A stretch of DNA of 64,000 nucleotides, taken from contig JAGNXB010000001.1 of NCBI GenBank assembly GCA_017985675.1, positions 124,001-188,000 on the forward strand, written 5' to 3'. This DNA comes from Saprospiraceae bacterium. Lineage in GTDB: Bacteria; Bacteroidota; Bacteroidia; Chitinophagales; Saprospiraceae. Of the stretch, positions 1 through 7,714 are shown piece by piece. The position numbers were made by a program, and so were the translations under genes. How positions within the stretch are numbered: the stretch's first letter is position 1; the number at the start of each line of letters is the position of its first letter. The notes beneath the pieces were generated by a model. The model did not search any database. It worked only from the letters and a program-made list of their open reading frames with translations, and was not told the DNA's origin.

Positions 1-2
1 AG

Positions 3-908
3 GTATTTTGGCCCGAACCTGAAATTGCCGATCTCTGTAGTGATTTCAGTGTGGAGGTGACACATCTCAACGGGGACACTTATTTCCCGGGCAGTTATGA
101 TGTCCAGTATTGGGCAGAAGACGATTGTGGAAATGTTTCATTCTGTTTTTTCAATATCCAGGTCAATTATTTGTCCAATCCACCCTTATGTATTTCTCAC
201 GGAGAAGATGCCAGTGCGATATGGGTCGAGGATTATACATTGAATGGCGTACAATACGTCAATGGCAATAACTGTGGATGGGGTGCTAAGGATGCATGGG
301 ACCAACTTCTGCCATGGGGTAGTACAGTGGATCTGATGGTGAATCCGGGTTATTCCGGCGCTCCGATGCCCTATTACCTCAGGGTGTGGTTGGATTTAAA
401 CAGGGACGGCGATTTTCTGGATTTTGGCGAAATGATGTATGATGCAAAGGCACTGGGCCAGGGTCCTGCAAACATTCAATTTACCGTGCCGGAATTTGCC
501 ATGGCGGGGCTAACCTGGATGCGCATCTCCTGCAAGTATACCGATCTCGGTGATGATTCCACTTTGCCTGAGGCATGTAGTATATTCCAGCAGGGCGAAG
601 TGGAGGATGTCCAGGTTCAATTGGGCACCACGACAGCCTTGACGGAACCGGGTGCCACACACCAGATAAAGCTGTTTCCTAATCCGGCACATGGTCAGGT
701 CCAGCTCATGGGCACGGATCTATGGGAATCTGTGCGGTCTGTCGAAATCTATAACGCCATTGGGCTGCGTGTACATCGCGAGGAAAACATCGCGACAGGC
801 ACCAGTCCGGTATTATTGGATATAAAGGATCTTCCATCCGGATTTTATCAAGTGCTGATTTCCTATGCCAATGGCAAAAAAGTCGCGTTGCCATTGATCA
901 TTGACTAA
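3..908 (+). CDS. Secreted GEVED-domain protein with T9SS type A tail (5' truncated)
   Basis: The reading frame is open to the left window edge, so this is only the C-terminal part of a larger protein; the GTG at 51 is not a real start. The first residues resemble the end of a HYR-like beta-sandwich (CGNVSFCFFNIQV). A GEVED domain follows, recognised by the LDLNRDGDFLDFGE segment and the closing GEVEDVQV. The last ~75 residues form a T9SS type A sorting domain: LFPNPAHGQ, a YNAIGLRV core and a final LPSGFYQVLI strand. It should therefore be exported through the outer membrane and attached to or released from the surface. Function beyond being a surface or secreted protein cannot be told from this fragment. 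A strong hairpin terminator follows the stop codon. Confidence 0.85.
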   Translation, partial: VFWPEPEIADLCSDFSVEVTHLNGDTYFPGSYDVQYWAEDDCGNVSFCFFNIQVNYLSNPPLCISHGEDASAIWVEDYTLNGVQYVNGNNCGWGAKDAWDQLLPWGSTVDLMVNPGYSGAPMPYYLRVWLDLNRDGDFLDFGEMMYDAKALGQGPANIQFTVPEFAMAGLTWMRISCKYTDLGDDSTLPEACSIFQQGEVEDVQVQLGTTTALTEPGATHQIKLFPNPAHGQVQLMGTDLWESVRSVEIYNAIGLRVHREENIATGTSPVLLDIKDLPSGFYQVLISYANGKKVALPLIID

Positions 909-940
909 GGGAAAATCCCCAAGCCATACCTCTTTTATCT

Positions 941-970
941 ATCGCCCTGGCATTTGCCAGGGCGATTTTG
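941..970 (+). terminator. Intrinsic terminator after the GEVED protein
   Basis: A perfect 12-bp stem (941-952 with 955-966) around a 2-base loop is followed by a short TTTTG tract. It lies 33 bases after the stop codon of the preceding gene. Confidence 0.85.
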
Positions 971-1065
971 TTTGTGGGCTGTGCATGATATTTCGCTTGC
1001 CCAGATCATTCAATTCCGGATTCTTCCCCTAAACCTCAGCCAGATTCCAGATTAATAAAAATCAC

Positions 1066-1089
1066 CGCAAAGACGCTAAGACGCAAAGG
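1066..1089. repeat. Three tandem 8-bp units
   Basis: CGCAAAGA, CGCTAAGA and CGCAAAGG stand directly in tandem. The motif is short and intergenic; no function is visible. Confidence 0.6.
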
Positions 1090-1379
1090 GGATTGGGATT
1101 ATTTGGGATCCCGCTACCCGCAACCCACGTAACCCGCATCTGATACCTCCAGATTCCAGTTTCTCCTGATTCCTCAAAACCTCCTTAGCCCATCATCTCA
1201 ACTTAAATACCCACTCTACATTACCCTTTTATAACTGTTGATATACTTCATACCTACTTGATACTTACTTGATCTTAACTATTACATGACACTAACATAC
1301 AGGAATAGAAGGAGTAATAACATGGTAGGAACACGCTATTGAATGCCGTACTAACAAGGGGTTAGGCAAATGAGCACGC

Positions 1380-1479
1380 GGGGGCGCCCGGTTCGCTCAC
1401 CGAATGTCCACCGGACATTCGCCCTCTTCCTTGGTCGCCGAAGCCTAGGCGAAGGTGACGGGGTCTGTGAGCTCACCCA
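1380..1479. repeat. Palindromic intergenic repeat, copy 1 (long form)
   Basis: Begins GGGGGCGC then GGTTCGCTCACC and contains the palindrome gaatgtcc-acc-ggacattc (1402-1420). It ends with the perfect palindrome gtgagctcac (1467-1476) followed by cc. About 36 bases between the two palindromes (about 1422-1457) are absent from copy 2. Confidence 0.75.
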
Positions 1480-1559
1480 CGCCTCGTTCCAGATTCCAGA
1501 TTTTCAGATTCCAGATTATTTCCGTTGATGTGCTATTGGGCATTTCGTAAGCCTCGTGC

Positions 1560-1627
1560 GGGGGCGCTCGGTTCGCTCACCGAATGTCCACTGGACATTC
1601 GCCCCTTCGGGGTATGTGAGCTCACCC
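1560..1627. repeat. Palindromic intergenic repeat, copy 2 (short form)
   Basis: Nearly identical to copy 1 over its first ~44 bases, with the same palindrome (1582-1600, one loop base changed). It ends in the same gtgagctcac palindrome (1616-1625) but lacks the central ~36-base segment. It lies about 50 bases upstream of the aspartate kinase promoter. Confidence 0.75.
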
Positions 1628-1675
1628 TCAAAACCTCAAACACTCAAAACCTCCCAAACTCATAACCTAAAAACC

Positions 1676-1683
1676 TACCTTTG
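1676..1683 (+). promoter_or_regulatory. Bacteroidota -7 box upstream of aspartate kinase
   Basis: TACCTTTG matches the TAnnTTTG consensus exactly and lies 19 bases before the ATG at 1703, which supports that start over the upstream in-frame ATG. No clear -33 TTTG is visible. Confidence 0.55.
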
Positions 1684-1702
1684 CCCCGAAATACAAGATG
1701 TA

Positions 1703-2989
1703 ATGGCTAAAATGTTCAAGTTTGGCGGATCCAGCCTCAAGGATGCCGCTGCTATTCGCAATGTAGGGGCTATACTCCAACGCTTCAGGGACGAAAATCT
1801 GGTCATCGTTGTATCGGCGTTGGGCAAAACAACTAATGCGCTGGAAGAAGTTATCTATGCACATGCACGGCAGGATGGAAAGGCCAAAACACTCCTGTCG
1901 GATTTAAAGTCGCTCCATTACAATCTGGCAACCGAGTTAATGCCCGACAATCAGGAGGTTCTTGTTTTGTTAAATGACACGTTTGTGGAAGCGGATTGGG
2001 TGCTGGAAGAGCCGCCTCATCCCAATTTCGACTACATGTATGACCAGATCATCTGTGTCGGTGAATTGGCTTCCTCCCGCATTGTTCATGCCTACCTTAA
2101 TTCTATTGGTTTGCCTACAGCGTGGCTGGACGCCCGGGAAATAATCATTACAGATGATATCCATCGCGAGGGTTGGGTCAATTGGGAGGAGACCGGACGC
2201 CGTATGGAGGAGAAGGTTAAGCCATTGATGGTTCAATCGGGATTTTTGCTTACCCAGGGCTTCATTGGCAGTACGCTGGAAAACGCCACGACAACGCTCG
2301 GACGTGAAGGATCGGACTATACCACGGCTATTTTCTCTTATTGTCTCAATGGGGAGAGTATGACCATATGGAAGGATGTACCGGGCGTGCTCACGGGAGA
2401 TCCCAGGTTGTTTGACAATGTGACGAAGCTGGACCGGCTTTCTTACAAAGAGGCGATAGAGATGACCTACTATGGTGCAAAAGTCATCCACCCCAAAACG
2501 ATCAAACCCTTGCAGAATAAATCGATCCCTCTATATGTAAAGTCGTTTATAGATCCGGATGGTGACGGGACGCTTATTTCATCCGATGTGGAGGACCATT
2601 ACCCGCCAATCGTGACTATTGAACAACAACAGACTTTGCTAAGTATTGCAACAAGGGATTTTTCCTTTGTGGCTGAGCATCATTTGAGCCTGCTCTTTCA
2701 AAAAATCGCCGATCAGCGCCTGCAGGTCAATATGATGCAAAACTCAGCGATCAGTTTTTCGATTTGTGTAAATCAGTCTCCAGACAAGGTCAATGCATTT
2801 ATTGCAGGAATCGAACATGAATTCAAAGTGACACGGGAAGATGGCCTGGAGCTGATCACCATAAGGCACCCCCAGGATGGAGTGTTGGAAAGCATGCGCA
2901 GGGGTAAAATTGTCCTCTTTGAAGAGCGGATTCGCAATACAGTCCAGTTTGTGGCCAAGGAAATACCTATGATGACGCGAAAGGGCTAA
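1703..2989 (+). CDS. lysC: Aspartate kinase (monofunctional)
   Basis: Phosphorylates L-aspartate to aspartyl-phosphate, the first step toward lysine, threonine, methionine and diaminopimelate. The N-terminus has the kinase motif KFGGSSLKD, and the nucleotide/aspartate part continues through TLGREGSDYTTA, WKDVPGV and GAKVIHPKTI. The last ~120 residues look like the usual regulatory ACT-type region. I chose the ATG at 1703 (428 aa): the frame is open up to 1556, but that extension covers an intergenic repeat and the -7 box, and homology starts right after MAKMF. The ATG at 1712 is also possible. There is no homoserine dehydrogenase fusion. It converges on glycine C-acetyltransferase with a 25-base gap and no obvious hairpin. 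Confidence 0.93.
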   Translation: MAKMFKFGGSSLKDAAAIRNVGAILQRFRDENLVIVVSALGKTTNALEEVIYAHARQDGKAKTLLSDLKSLHYNLATELMPDNQEVLVLLNDTFVEADWVLEEPPHPNFDYMYDQIICVGELASSRIVHAYLNSIGLPTAWLDAREIIITDDIHREGWVNWEETGRRMEEKVKPLMVQSGFLLTQGFIGSTLENATTTLGREGSDYTTAIFSYCLNGESMTIWKDVPGVLTGDPRLFDNVTKLDRLSYKEAIEMTYYGAKVIHPKTIKPLQNKSIPLYVKSFIDPDGDGTLISSDVEDHYPPIVTIEQQQTLLSIATRDFSFVAEHHLSLLFQKIADQRLQVNMMQNSAISFSICVNQSPDKVNAFIAGIEHEFKVTREDGLELITIRHPQDGVLESMRRGKIVLFEERIRNTVQFVAKEIPMMTRKG

Positions 2990-3014
2990 TCATTCACTCT
3001 TTCCTTGGAAGTTA

Positions 3015-4211
3015 TCATCCTTCTTTTAGGACACCCAACTCTTTACCTACTTTGGTAAATGCTGCGATGGCCGCATCCAAATGATGTTTGTCATGACCGG
3101 CAGATATCTGTACGCGAATCCGCGCTTTACCCTTGGGTACCACAGGGAAATAAAAGCCGATGACGTATATTCCTTCTTCCAGAAGACGGTCTGCAAACCG
3201 CTGGGAGAGCACTGCATCGTAAAGCATGATAGGCACTATAGGGTGCTCGCCGGGGAGGATGTCAAATCCAGCCTCCGTCATTGCCTTGCGAAAGTAGGTT
3301 GTATTGGACTCAAGTTTGTCCCGCAGCGCTGTGCTTGAACGAAGCAGATCCAACACCTTAAGGGATGCTCCTGCAATAGCCGGGGCAAGGGTGTTTGAAA
3401 ATAAATAAGGCCTACTGCGCTGACGGAGTAAATCGACAATTTCTCTTCGGGCAGCAGTAAATCCACCGGATGCTCCACCAAGGGCTTTGCCAAATGTACC
3501 GGTTACAATATCGATACGATCCATTACTCCCCTGAGTTCATGCGTTCCACGCCCTGTTTTGCCCATAAATCCGCTCGCATGGCATTCGTCAATCATCACC
3601 ATAGCGTCGTATTTGTCAGCCAGGTCACAGATCTCGTCCAACCGGGCTATGGTGCCATCCATTGAAAAAACACCATCCGTAGCTATCAGCCGACGACGAC
3701 AACCTGATGCAGCCTGGAGCTGTGCTTCCAGGTCGGCCATGTCATTGTTTTTGTACCGGAAGCGCTGCGCCTTACAGAGACGAATACCATCAATAATGGA
3801 AGCATGATTGAGTTCGTCCGAAATGATGGCATCCTGCTCCTGGAGCAAGGGCTCGAATAGTCCGCCATTTGCATCAAAAGCAGCGGCATACAGGATCGCA
3901 TCCTCCATGCCGGTAAAATCAGCAATCGCCCGCTCCAGTTCCTTGTGGACATCCTGGGTGCCACAGATAAAGCGAACGGAAGAGAGGCCAAAACCATGCG
4001 AATCTATGGCTTCTTTGGCCGCTTCAATAACAGCCGGGTGCGAGGAAAGTCCCAGATAATTGTTGGCACAGAAGTTTAATACATCCAGACCCTGGTCGGT
4101 GCGTATCTCAGCACCCTGGGGGGTAACGATGATCCGTTCTTTTTTGAATAAACCGGCATTCCTGATTTCTTGCAATTCGGAATCAAGCTGGGCGCGCACA
4201 TTGGTGTACAT
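3015..4211 (-). CDS. kbl: Glycine C-acetyltransferase (2-amino-3-ketobutyrate CoA ligase)
   Basis: A PLP enzyme of the alpha-oxoamine synthase family (398 aa, normal length). It cleaves 2-amino-3-oxobutyrate with CoA to glycine and acetyl-CoA. The sequence shows the [13 protein letters not shown] start typical of the family, [13 protein letters not shown], the [15 protein letters not shown]-ring region and the Schiff-base lysine at about residue 242 in [12 protein letters not shown]. It lies 23 bases downstream of the threonine-dehydrogenase-like gene on the same strand, so the pair can carry out the two-step conversion of threonine to glycine plus acetyl-CoA. The neighbouring partner makes Kbl much more likely than another family member such as BioF or serine palmitoyltransferase. 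Confidence 0.93.
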   Translation of the reverse strand: MYTNVRAQLDSELQEIRNAGLFKKERIIVTPQGAEIRTDQGLDVLNFCANNYLGLSSHPAVIEAAKEAIDSHGFGLSSVRFICGTQDVHKELERAIADFTGMEDAILYAAAFDANGGLFEPLLQEQDAIISDELNHASIIDGIRLCKAQRFRYKNNDMADLEAQLQAASGCRRRLIATDGVFSMDGTIARLDEICDLADKYDAMVMIDECHASGFMGKTGRGTHELRGVMDRIDIVTGTFGKALGGASGGFTAARREIVDLLRQRSRPYLFSNTLAPAIAGASLKVLDLLRSSTALRDKLESNTTYFRKAMTEAGFDILPGEHPIVPIMLYDAVLSQRFADRLLEEGIYVIGFYFPVVPKGKARIRVQISAGHDKHHLDAAIAAFTKVGKELGVLKEG

Positions 4212-4234
4212 AATAGATTATTTCGTTGTGAAAC

Positions 4235-5176
4235 TTAATGGGCTAATCGTTGGGACAAGTGGTGGAGCATATCCTTTGTCATCGTCTCCAGGTCAAATTG
4301 AGGCTTCCAACCCCAGTCTTTACGGGCTTCCTGATCATTTACCCGCTGTGGCCAGCTCGCAGCTATGGCCTGTCGGTGGTCCGGTGCATAGGAAATCTGA
4401 AATCCGGGCACTTGTTTACTGATGGAGGCGGCAATTTCTTCCGGACTAAAATCCATGCCGGCAAGGTTATAACTTGTCCGGACCTTGATTTTGTCCGCAG
4501 GTGCTTCCATGATTTCAAGAGTGGCCCTAATAGCATCGTCCATATAGATCATGGGGAGACGTGTGTCCGGTGCGAGGAAGCAGGAGAAAGGCTTTTTTAA
4601 AACCGCTGCATGATATATATCGACAGCATAGTCCGTTGTGCCTCCTCCCGGATCAGATTGGTGACCAATGATGCCGGGATAGCGCAGGGACCGGATGTCT
4701 AAGCCGTAGCGATGGAAGTAATAATTAGCCCAGTTTTCGCCGACTGCTTTAGAAATGCCGTACACCGTAGCTGGAATCAACGGTACATGCTGCGAAGCCT
4801 CCGTCAGGTCGATTTCCTCGCCAAAAACAGCAATTGAACTGGGGTAAAAGACCTTTTTTATGTTGTTTTCCCGGGCCGTTTCAAACACGTTCAGGAGGCC
4901 GTCCATATTGATCTGCCAGGTAGAAAGTGGATTTTTTTCGCCCGTAGCCGACAGTATTGCGGCAAGGTGGTAAATCTGCGTTGCACCAAAATCCGTGGCC
5001 AGTTTCGACAGTCCTTCGCGATCCATCACATTCAGGATAGAAAAGGGACCTTGCCATGAGGGAATGGGGCGGATATCCGTAGCATGCACGTTGTGTAGTC
5101 CAAATTTTTCAGCTAAAGCCTGCAATAAAACCTGGCCTATTTGCCCGCCGGATCCTGTAAGTAGAATTTTTTCCAT
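4235..5176 (-). CDS. L-threonine 3-dehydrogenase, SDR/epimerase type
   Basis: An extended short-chain dehydrogenase (313 aa) with the NAD-binding GSGGQIG motif at residues 8-14 and the YGISK catalytic Tyr/Lys at about 139 and 143. Overall it resembles the GalE-like threonine dehydrogenases rather than the zinc-dependent Tdh of enteric bacteria. It would oxidise L-threonine to 2-amino-3-oxobutyrate, the substrate of Kbl encoded directly downstream. An annotation as generic NAD-dependent epimerase/dehydratase is the fallback. A near-consensus -7 box on the minus strand (TACCTTTA, 5208-5215) lies 31 bases before the start, just behind the stop of the HSDR_N-like gene, so this pair may have its own promoter. 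Confidence 0.88.
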   Translation of the reverse strand: MEKILLTGSGGQIGQVLLQALAEKFGLHNVHATDIRPIPSWQGPFSILNVMDREGLSKLATDFGATQIYHLAAILSATGEKNPLSTWQINMDGLLNVFETARENNIKKVFYPSSIAVFGEEIDLTEASQHVPLIPATVYGISKAVGENWANYYFHRYGLDIRSLRYPGIIGHQSDPGGGTTDYAVDIYHAAVLKKPFSCFLAPDTRLPMIYMDDAIRATLEIMEAPADKIKVRTSYNLAGMDFSPEEIAASISKQVPGFQISYAPDHRQAIAASWPQRVNDQEARKDWGWKPQFDLETMTKDMLHHLSQRLAH

Positions 5177-5216
5177 GAATATAAATGTTACTGCTCCTAA
5201 AGGCGGATAAAGGTAG

Positions 5217-5681
5217 TTATTCGACTTCGAAGTCGGGTAGCGTCGTCATGAATTCAAAAACTTCCGATCCCGGATGTCGAGTCATGTAAAACAGTTGTGG
5301 CCCATTGGTTACAAGAAGATGCGGAACCCCCAATTCAAGATTATAGGCACCAATCTGAAGCAATATTTTTTTGTCCAAACGAATTTCCGGTGCCTTGCAT
5401 TCGACTAATGCAATCGGATCGCCTTTACTGTTGTGTATGAGTAAATCATAGCGTCTTACTTGTCCAACAACGACTATTTTTCTTTCGACAGAAAGGCGAT
5501 TTAGCCTTGCTTTGCCGGATTGGACAAGATATTGGATCACTAACTGGCGGACCATTTCTTCAGGTGAAAGCACCACATATTTTCGCCGTACAGGGTCCCA
5601 TACCTCAGCAGTGTTGTTGTGATATCTCCTTTTCAGACTATCCGCATAGTCCCTGAGATGGACGGTTAACGCTTTCGGCAT
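5217..5681 (-). CDS. Small PD-(D/E)XK nuclease-fold protein (type I R-subunit N-terminal type)
   Basis: The 154-residue protein matches the HSDR_N family of stand-alone domains related to the N-terminus of type I restriction R subunits. The nuclease-fold signature is present: Asp at about 79 (RYDLLI), then Glu 94 and Lys 96 in LVECKAP. The start resembles other Bacteroidota members (VWDPVRRKYVVLSPEEMVRQ). No methylase, specificity or helicase gene is nearby, so this is not a restriction system. Family members are common chromosomal genes of unknown role in Bacteroidota. It starts 9 bases after the upstream 530-residue gene, so the two are probably cotranscribed. Confidence 0.75.
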   Translation of the reverse strand: MPKALTVHLRDYADSLKRRYHNNTAEVWDPVRRKYVVLSPEEMVRQLVIQYLVQSGKARLNRLSVERKIVVVGQVRRYDLLIHNSKGDPIALVECKAPEIRLDKKILLQIGAYNLELGVPHLLVTNGPQLFYMTRHPGSEVFEFMTTLPDFEVE

Positions 5682-5690
5682 AAGTGTGAA

Positions 5691-7283
5691 TCAGGTGGAT
5701 TGCGGAACACCCTCCGGGGACTGAAAAGAAGCCTCGTGCCATCTGCCGGGCAATCCTTCCCACAAACAATGCATTGCAGAAAGGGGATAGGGTAGTGCGT
5801 GGAATTCTGCCCAGGGTTCCTGGTCCAGCATTTGCAATAGACGGGCATACTCCATGGGTAAACGCGGCTCTTCTAGTTGGGTAAATGCGAAATAATCTGT
5901 AATCACCGGATCCGGAGACATGCCCCAATATAAGTCGAGTGTGCCGGAGACGGGTGGTGTGGCTGGTTGACCTTCATGGATGGTACAATGCAGTTGCGGA
6001 TCGGATGAGCTGAACTGTGCATTGGTACCTGATAAAAACCAGGCTATGGCTTGTTTAGGTAGGAGTTGACAGAGGTCTTTCCGTTCAGGTGTTTCTTCCA
6101 GGGTTGTCCATACCTCAGCTGGAATGGCCCGCTCCAACCAGGAAAACAAATACCAAAAGGTCATATTGTCCTGATTATTGGAAGTAATCAGGTGGGCTGA
6201 AGATTGGATCAGCTTTCGAATGGGAGAAGGCAATTCCTGAAGCCAGGCAAAGGCGAGAGCCGCTTCCAAAACGGGGTCCAGGGAATGTTCAATCAGTTGA
6301 AGCCGACGCAGGAGCATATCCAGTTCCTTCGCTGTTTCCTCCAGGCTAATAGCCTGCATCCCTTTATATTGTGCAAACCAGCCTGTTGATAAAAGATCAT
6401 GTTCGAAGAGGTGATAAGACCGTTGCCAGTGTGGTAAACGACTTGCAGCAAGGGCATCCGCATCCAGGGTGCCCAATGTCAAGCGGCTCAGTATTTTTGA
6501 ATCAGATGTAAATGACTGATTTTTATTATGTTTTGAGATTTTTTTCAAGTGTTGTCTAAGGTCAAACAAACATGTTTCATACATCTTGATCAGTTCTTCC
6601 AACTGACAAGTATGCTCCTTCACAGCAGTACGAAGCGTAACGGAAGTCCAATTACTCATAGCTTTTGGATTAATATCTAACCAACTCAAAAGGGGGCGGT
6701 TGAGTAATGCTTCTTGTCTGGGCACTGCCGATTCAAGGACCTGATAAATTTCCTGGTATTCTTCAGGAGTATACAACAAGGAGCTATCATCCAACCAATG
6801 GAAAGGGTGACTATCCAACCCCGCGTACAGGCGTAGCAATGTAGCAGCTACCTCGTAAGCATTGATTGAACCAAATTTTGTTATTTGTATGGTTTTAAGT
6901 GCATTAGTAAAATCATGTGTAGTCGATTTCCAGGCAGACAAGCTTAAAGGAAATTGGTTGTTTGAGTGGTCAGGTAATAAACTTTTCTCCTTTGCTACCA
7001 TTTCCTGTACCCAGGATACGGCCTCCTGCACTATTCGGGTAGCCTGCTGTGCCTGATATCCATTAGGTACCACTATCCGGACCGGTAGATGATTGAGCCA
7101 AGCGACACCCAAAACCATGCGTAACAGGGCAGGGTCTGATCCAGGCAAATGCCAGTTGGGGTTGTGATCCTGAGGTGTATCAGCAAATCGCTGGGCGGGA
7201 TCACCGAATAAGGAATAGCTTTGAAAAGGCCTTGATGCCGACTTGCCCGTTTGTCGTTTGCCGTCCCAGATGCGATTAAGCAT
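5691..7283 (-). CDS. Unrecognised 530-residue protein
   Basis: I do not recognise a family. The protein has no signal peptide and no membrane segment, and is rich in Leu, Trp and Gln with helical character, including a lysine/asparagine-rich linker around residue 250 (KKISKHNKNQ). There is a short N-terminal tract ending near SRPFQSYSLFGDPAQRF. It precedes the small nuclease-fold gene by 9 bases and shares its strand, so a joint function is possible. In other Bacteroidota the HSDR_N gene often neighbours DNA polymerase III delta (from memory), but I see no clamp-loader features here. An exact TAnnTTTG box lies 23 bases upstream. Confidence 0.75.
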   Translation of the reverse strand: MLNRIWDGKRQTGKSASRPFQSYSLFGDPAQRFADTPQDHNPNWHLPGSDPALLRMVLGVAWLNHLPVRIVVPNGYQAQQATRIVQEAVSWVQEMVAKEKSLLPDHSNNQFPLSLSAWKSTTHDFTNALKTIQITKFGSINAYEVAATLLRLYAGLDSHPFHWLDDSSLLYTPEEYQEIYQVLESAVPRQEALLNRPLLSWLDINPKAMSNWTSVTLRTAVKEHTCQLEELIKMYETCLFDLRQHLKKISKHNKNQSFTSDSKILSRLTLGTLDADALAASRLPHWQRSYHLFEHDLLSTGWFAQYKGMQAISLEETAKELDMLLRRLQLIEHSLDPVLEAALAFAWLQELPSPIRKLIQSSAHLITSNNQDNMTFWYLFSWLERAIPAEVWTTLEETPERKDLCQLLPKQAIAWFLSGTNAQFSSSDPQLHCTIHEGQPATPPVSGTLDLYWGMSPDPVITDYFAFTQLEEPRLPMEYARLLQMLDQEPWAEFHALPYPLSAMHCLWEGLPGRWHEASFQSPEGVPQST

Positions 7284-7306
7284 AGGTAGTGAGATTGGTG
7301 TTTGAG

Positions 7307-7314
7307 CAAATATA
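7307..7314 (-). promoter_or_regulatory. Bacteroidota -7 box for the 530-aa protein / nuclease pair
   Basis: On the minus strand this reads TATATTTG, an exact TAnnTTTG match, 23 bases before the ATG at 7283. No convincing -33 element. Confidence 0.5.
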
Positions 7315-7714
7315 AGGAATAGTGCTAATGAATTGTTGATGGCTGGCTGGTTATGAGGGCAACCAGTAGTGGCCGTTTATGTGTTGTGTGTTTTGATTAC
7401 ACATTAACTTTAATTAAAAATTGTAATAGCCTCTGATAGTGTGAGCCAGGTAACCCCTTCAGCTGTGACCGCGGTAGCCCTGGCTTAGGCGAGGAAGTGC
7501 TATTTAACTCCCCGGGTTTCGACCGGGTATTGTATAATTTAACTCAACAACGTCCTGGGCGCGACTATTCCAGGACGGCCAACGAATAATCAAATGCACG
7601 AATAACCGAATAGCCGAATAACCATTTACTACCACCACTAACCAGTTAGCTATTCTAAATTCACCAATCCATTGTGAATGGATCCTCCTATCTTTCCATC
7701 AAACTTTACCGTTC
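7315..7714. other. Hairpin-rich intergenic spacer
   Basis: About 400 bases without a gene. Three inverted repeats follow one another: AGCCAGG/CCTGGCT (7444-7450 with 7479-7485), CCCGG/CCGGG (7511-7515 with 7523-7527) and CGTCCTGG/CCAGGACG (7551-7558 with 7570-7577). They are followed by four copies of CGAATA(A) (7583-7621). A near-consensus -7 box TATCTTTC (7689-7696) lies 18 bases before the PolX-like gene. Confidence 0.6.
7583..7621. repeat. CGAATA(A) repeat cluster, copy A
   Basis: Units at 7583, 7599, 7607 and 7615. The same motif in the same style recurs at 42884-42906 in another spacer. Confidence 0.55.

Larger units (their letters stand above)
971..1675. other. Repeat-rich intergenic spacer
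   Basis: About 700 bases without a credible gene. The spacer holds three tandem 8-mers (1066-1089), scattered copies of the 12-mer agattccagatt (near 1042, 1491 and 1507), A/C-rich runs based on aaaacctc (1628-1675), and two copies of a palindromic repeat annotated separately. An open frame runs from 1556 into aspartate kinase, but it crosses the second repeat copy and has no protein-like character there. Confidence 0.7.

Noticed and set aside
1556..1702. Extended N-terminus for aspartate kinase
   Set aside because: The extension crosses an intergenic repeat copy and the TACCTTTG box; family homology starts at the ATG at 1703.
1970..2491. 173-residue minus-strand open frame inside aspartate kinase
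   Set aside because: It is the antisense shadow of a well-supported gene and shows no protein-family features.
5217..5681. Remnant of a type I restriction-modification system
   Set aside because: Only an HSDR_N-type stand-alone domain is present; no methylase, specificity or helicase sequence is nearby and the length is typical of intact orphan members.
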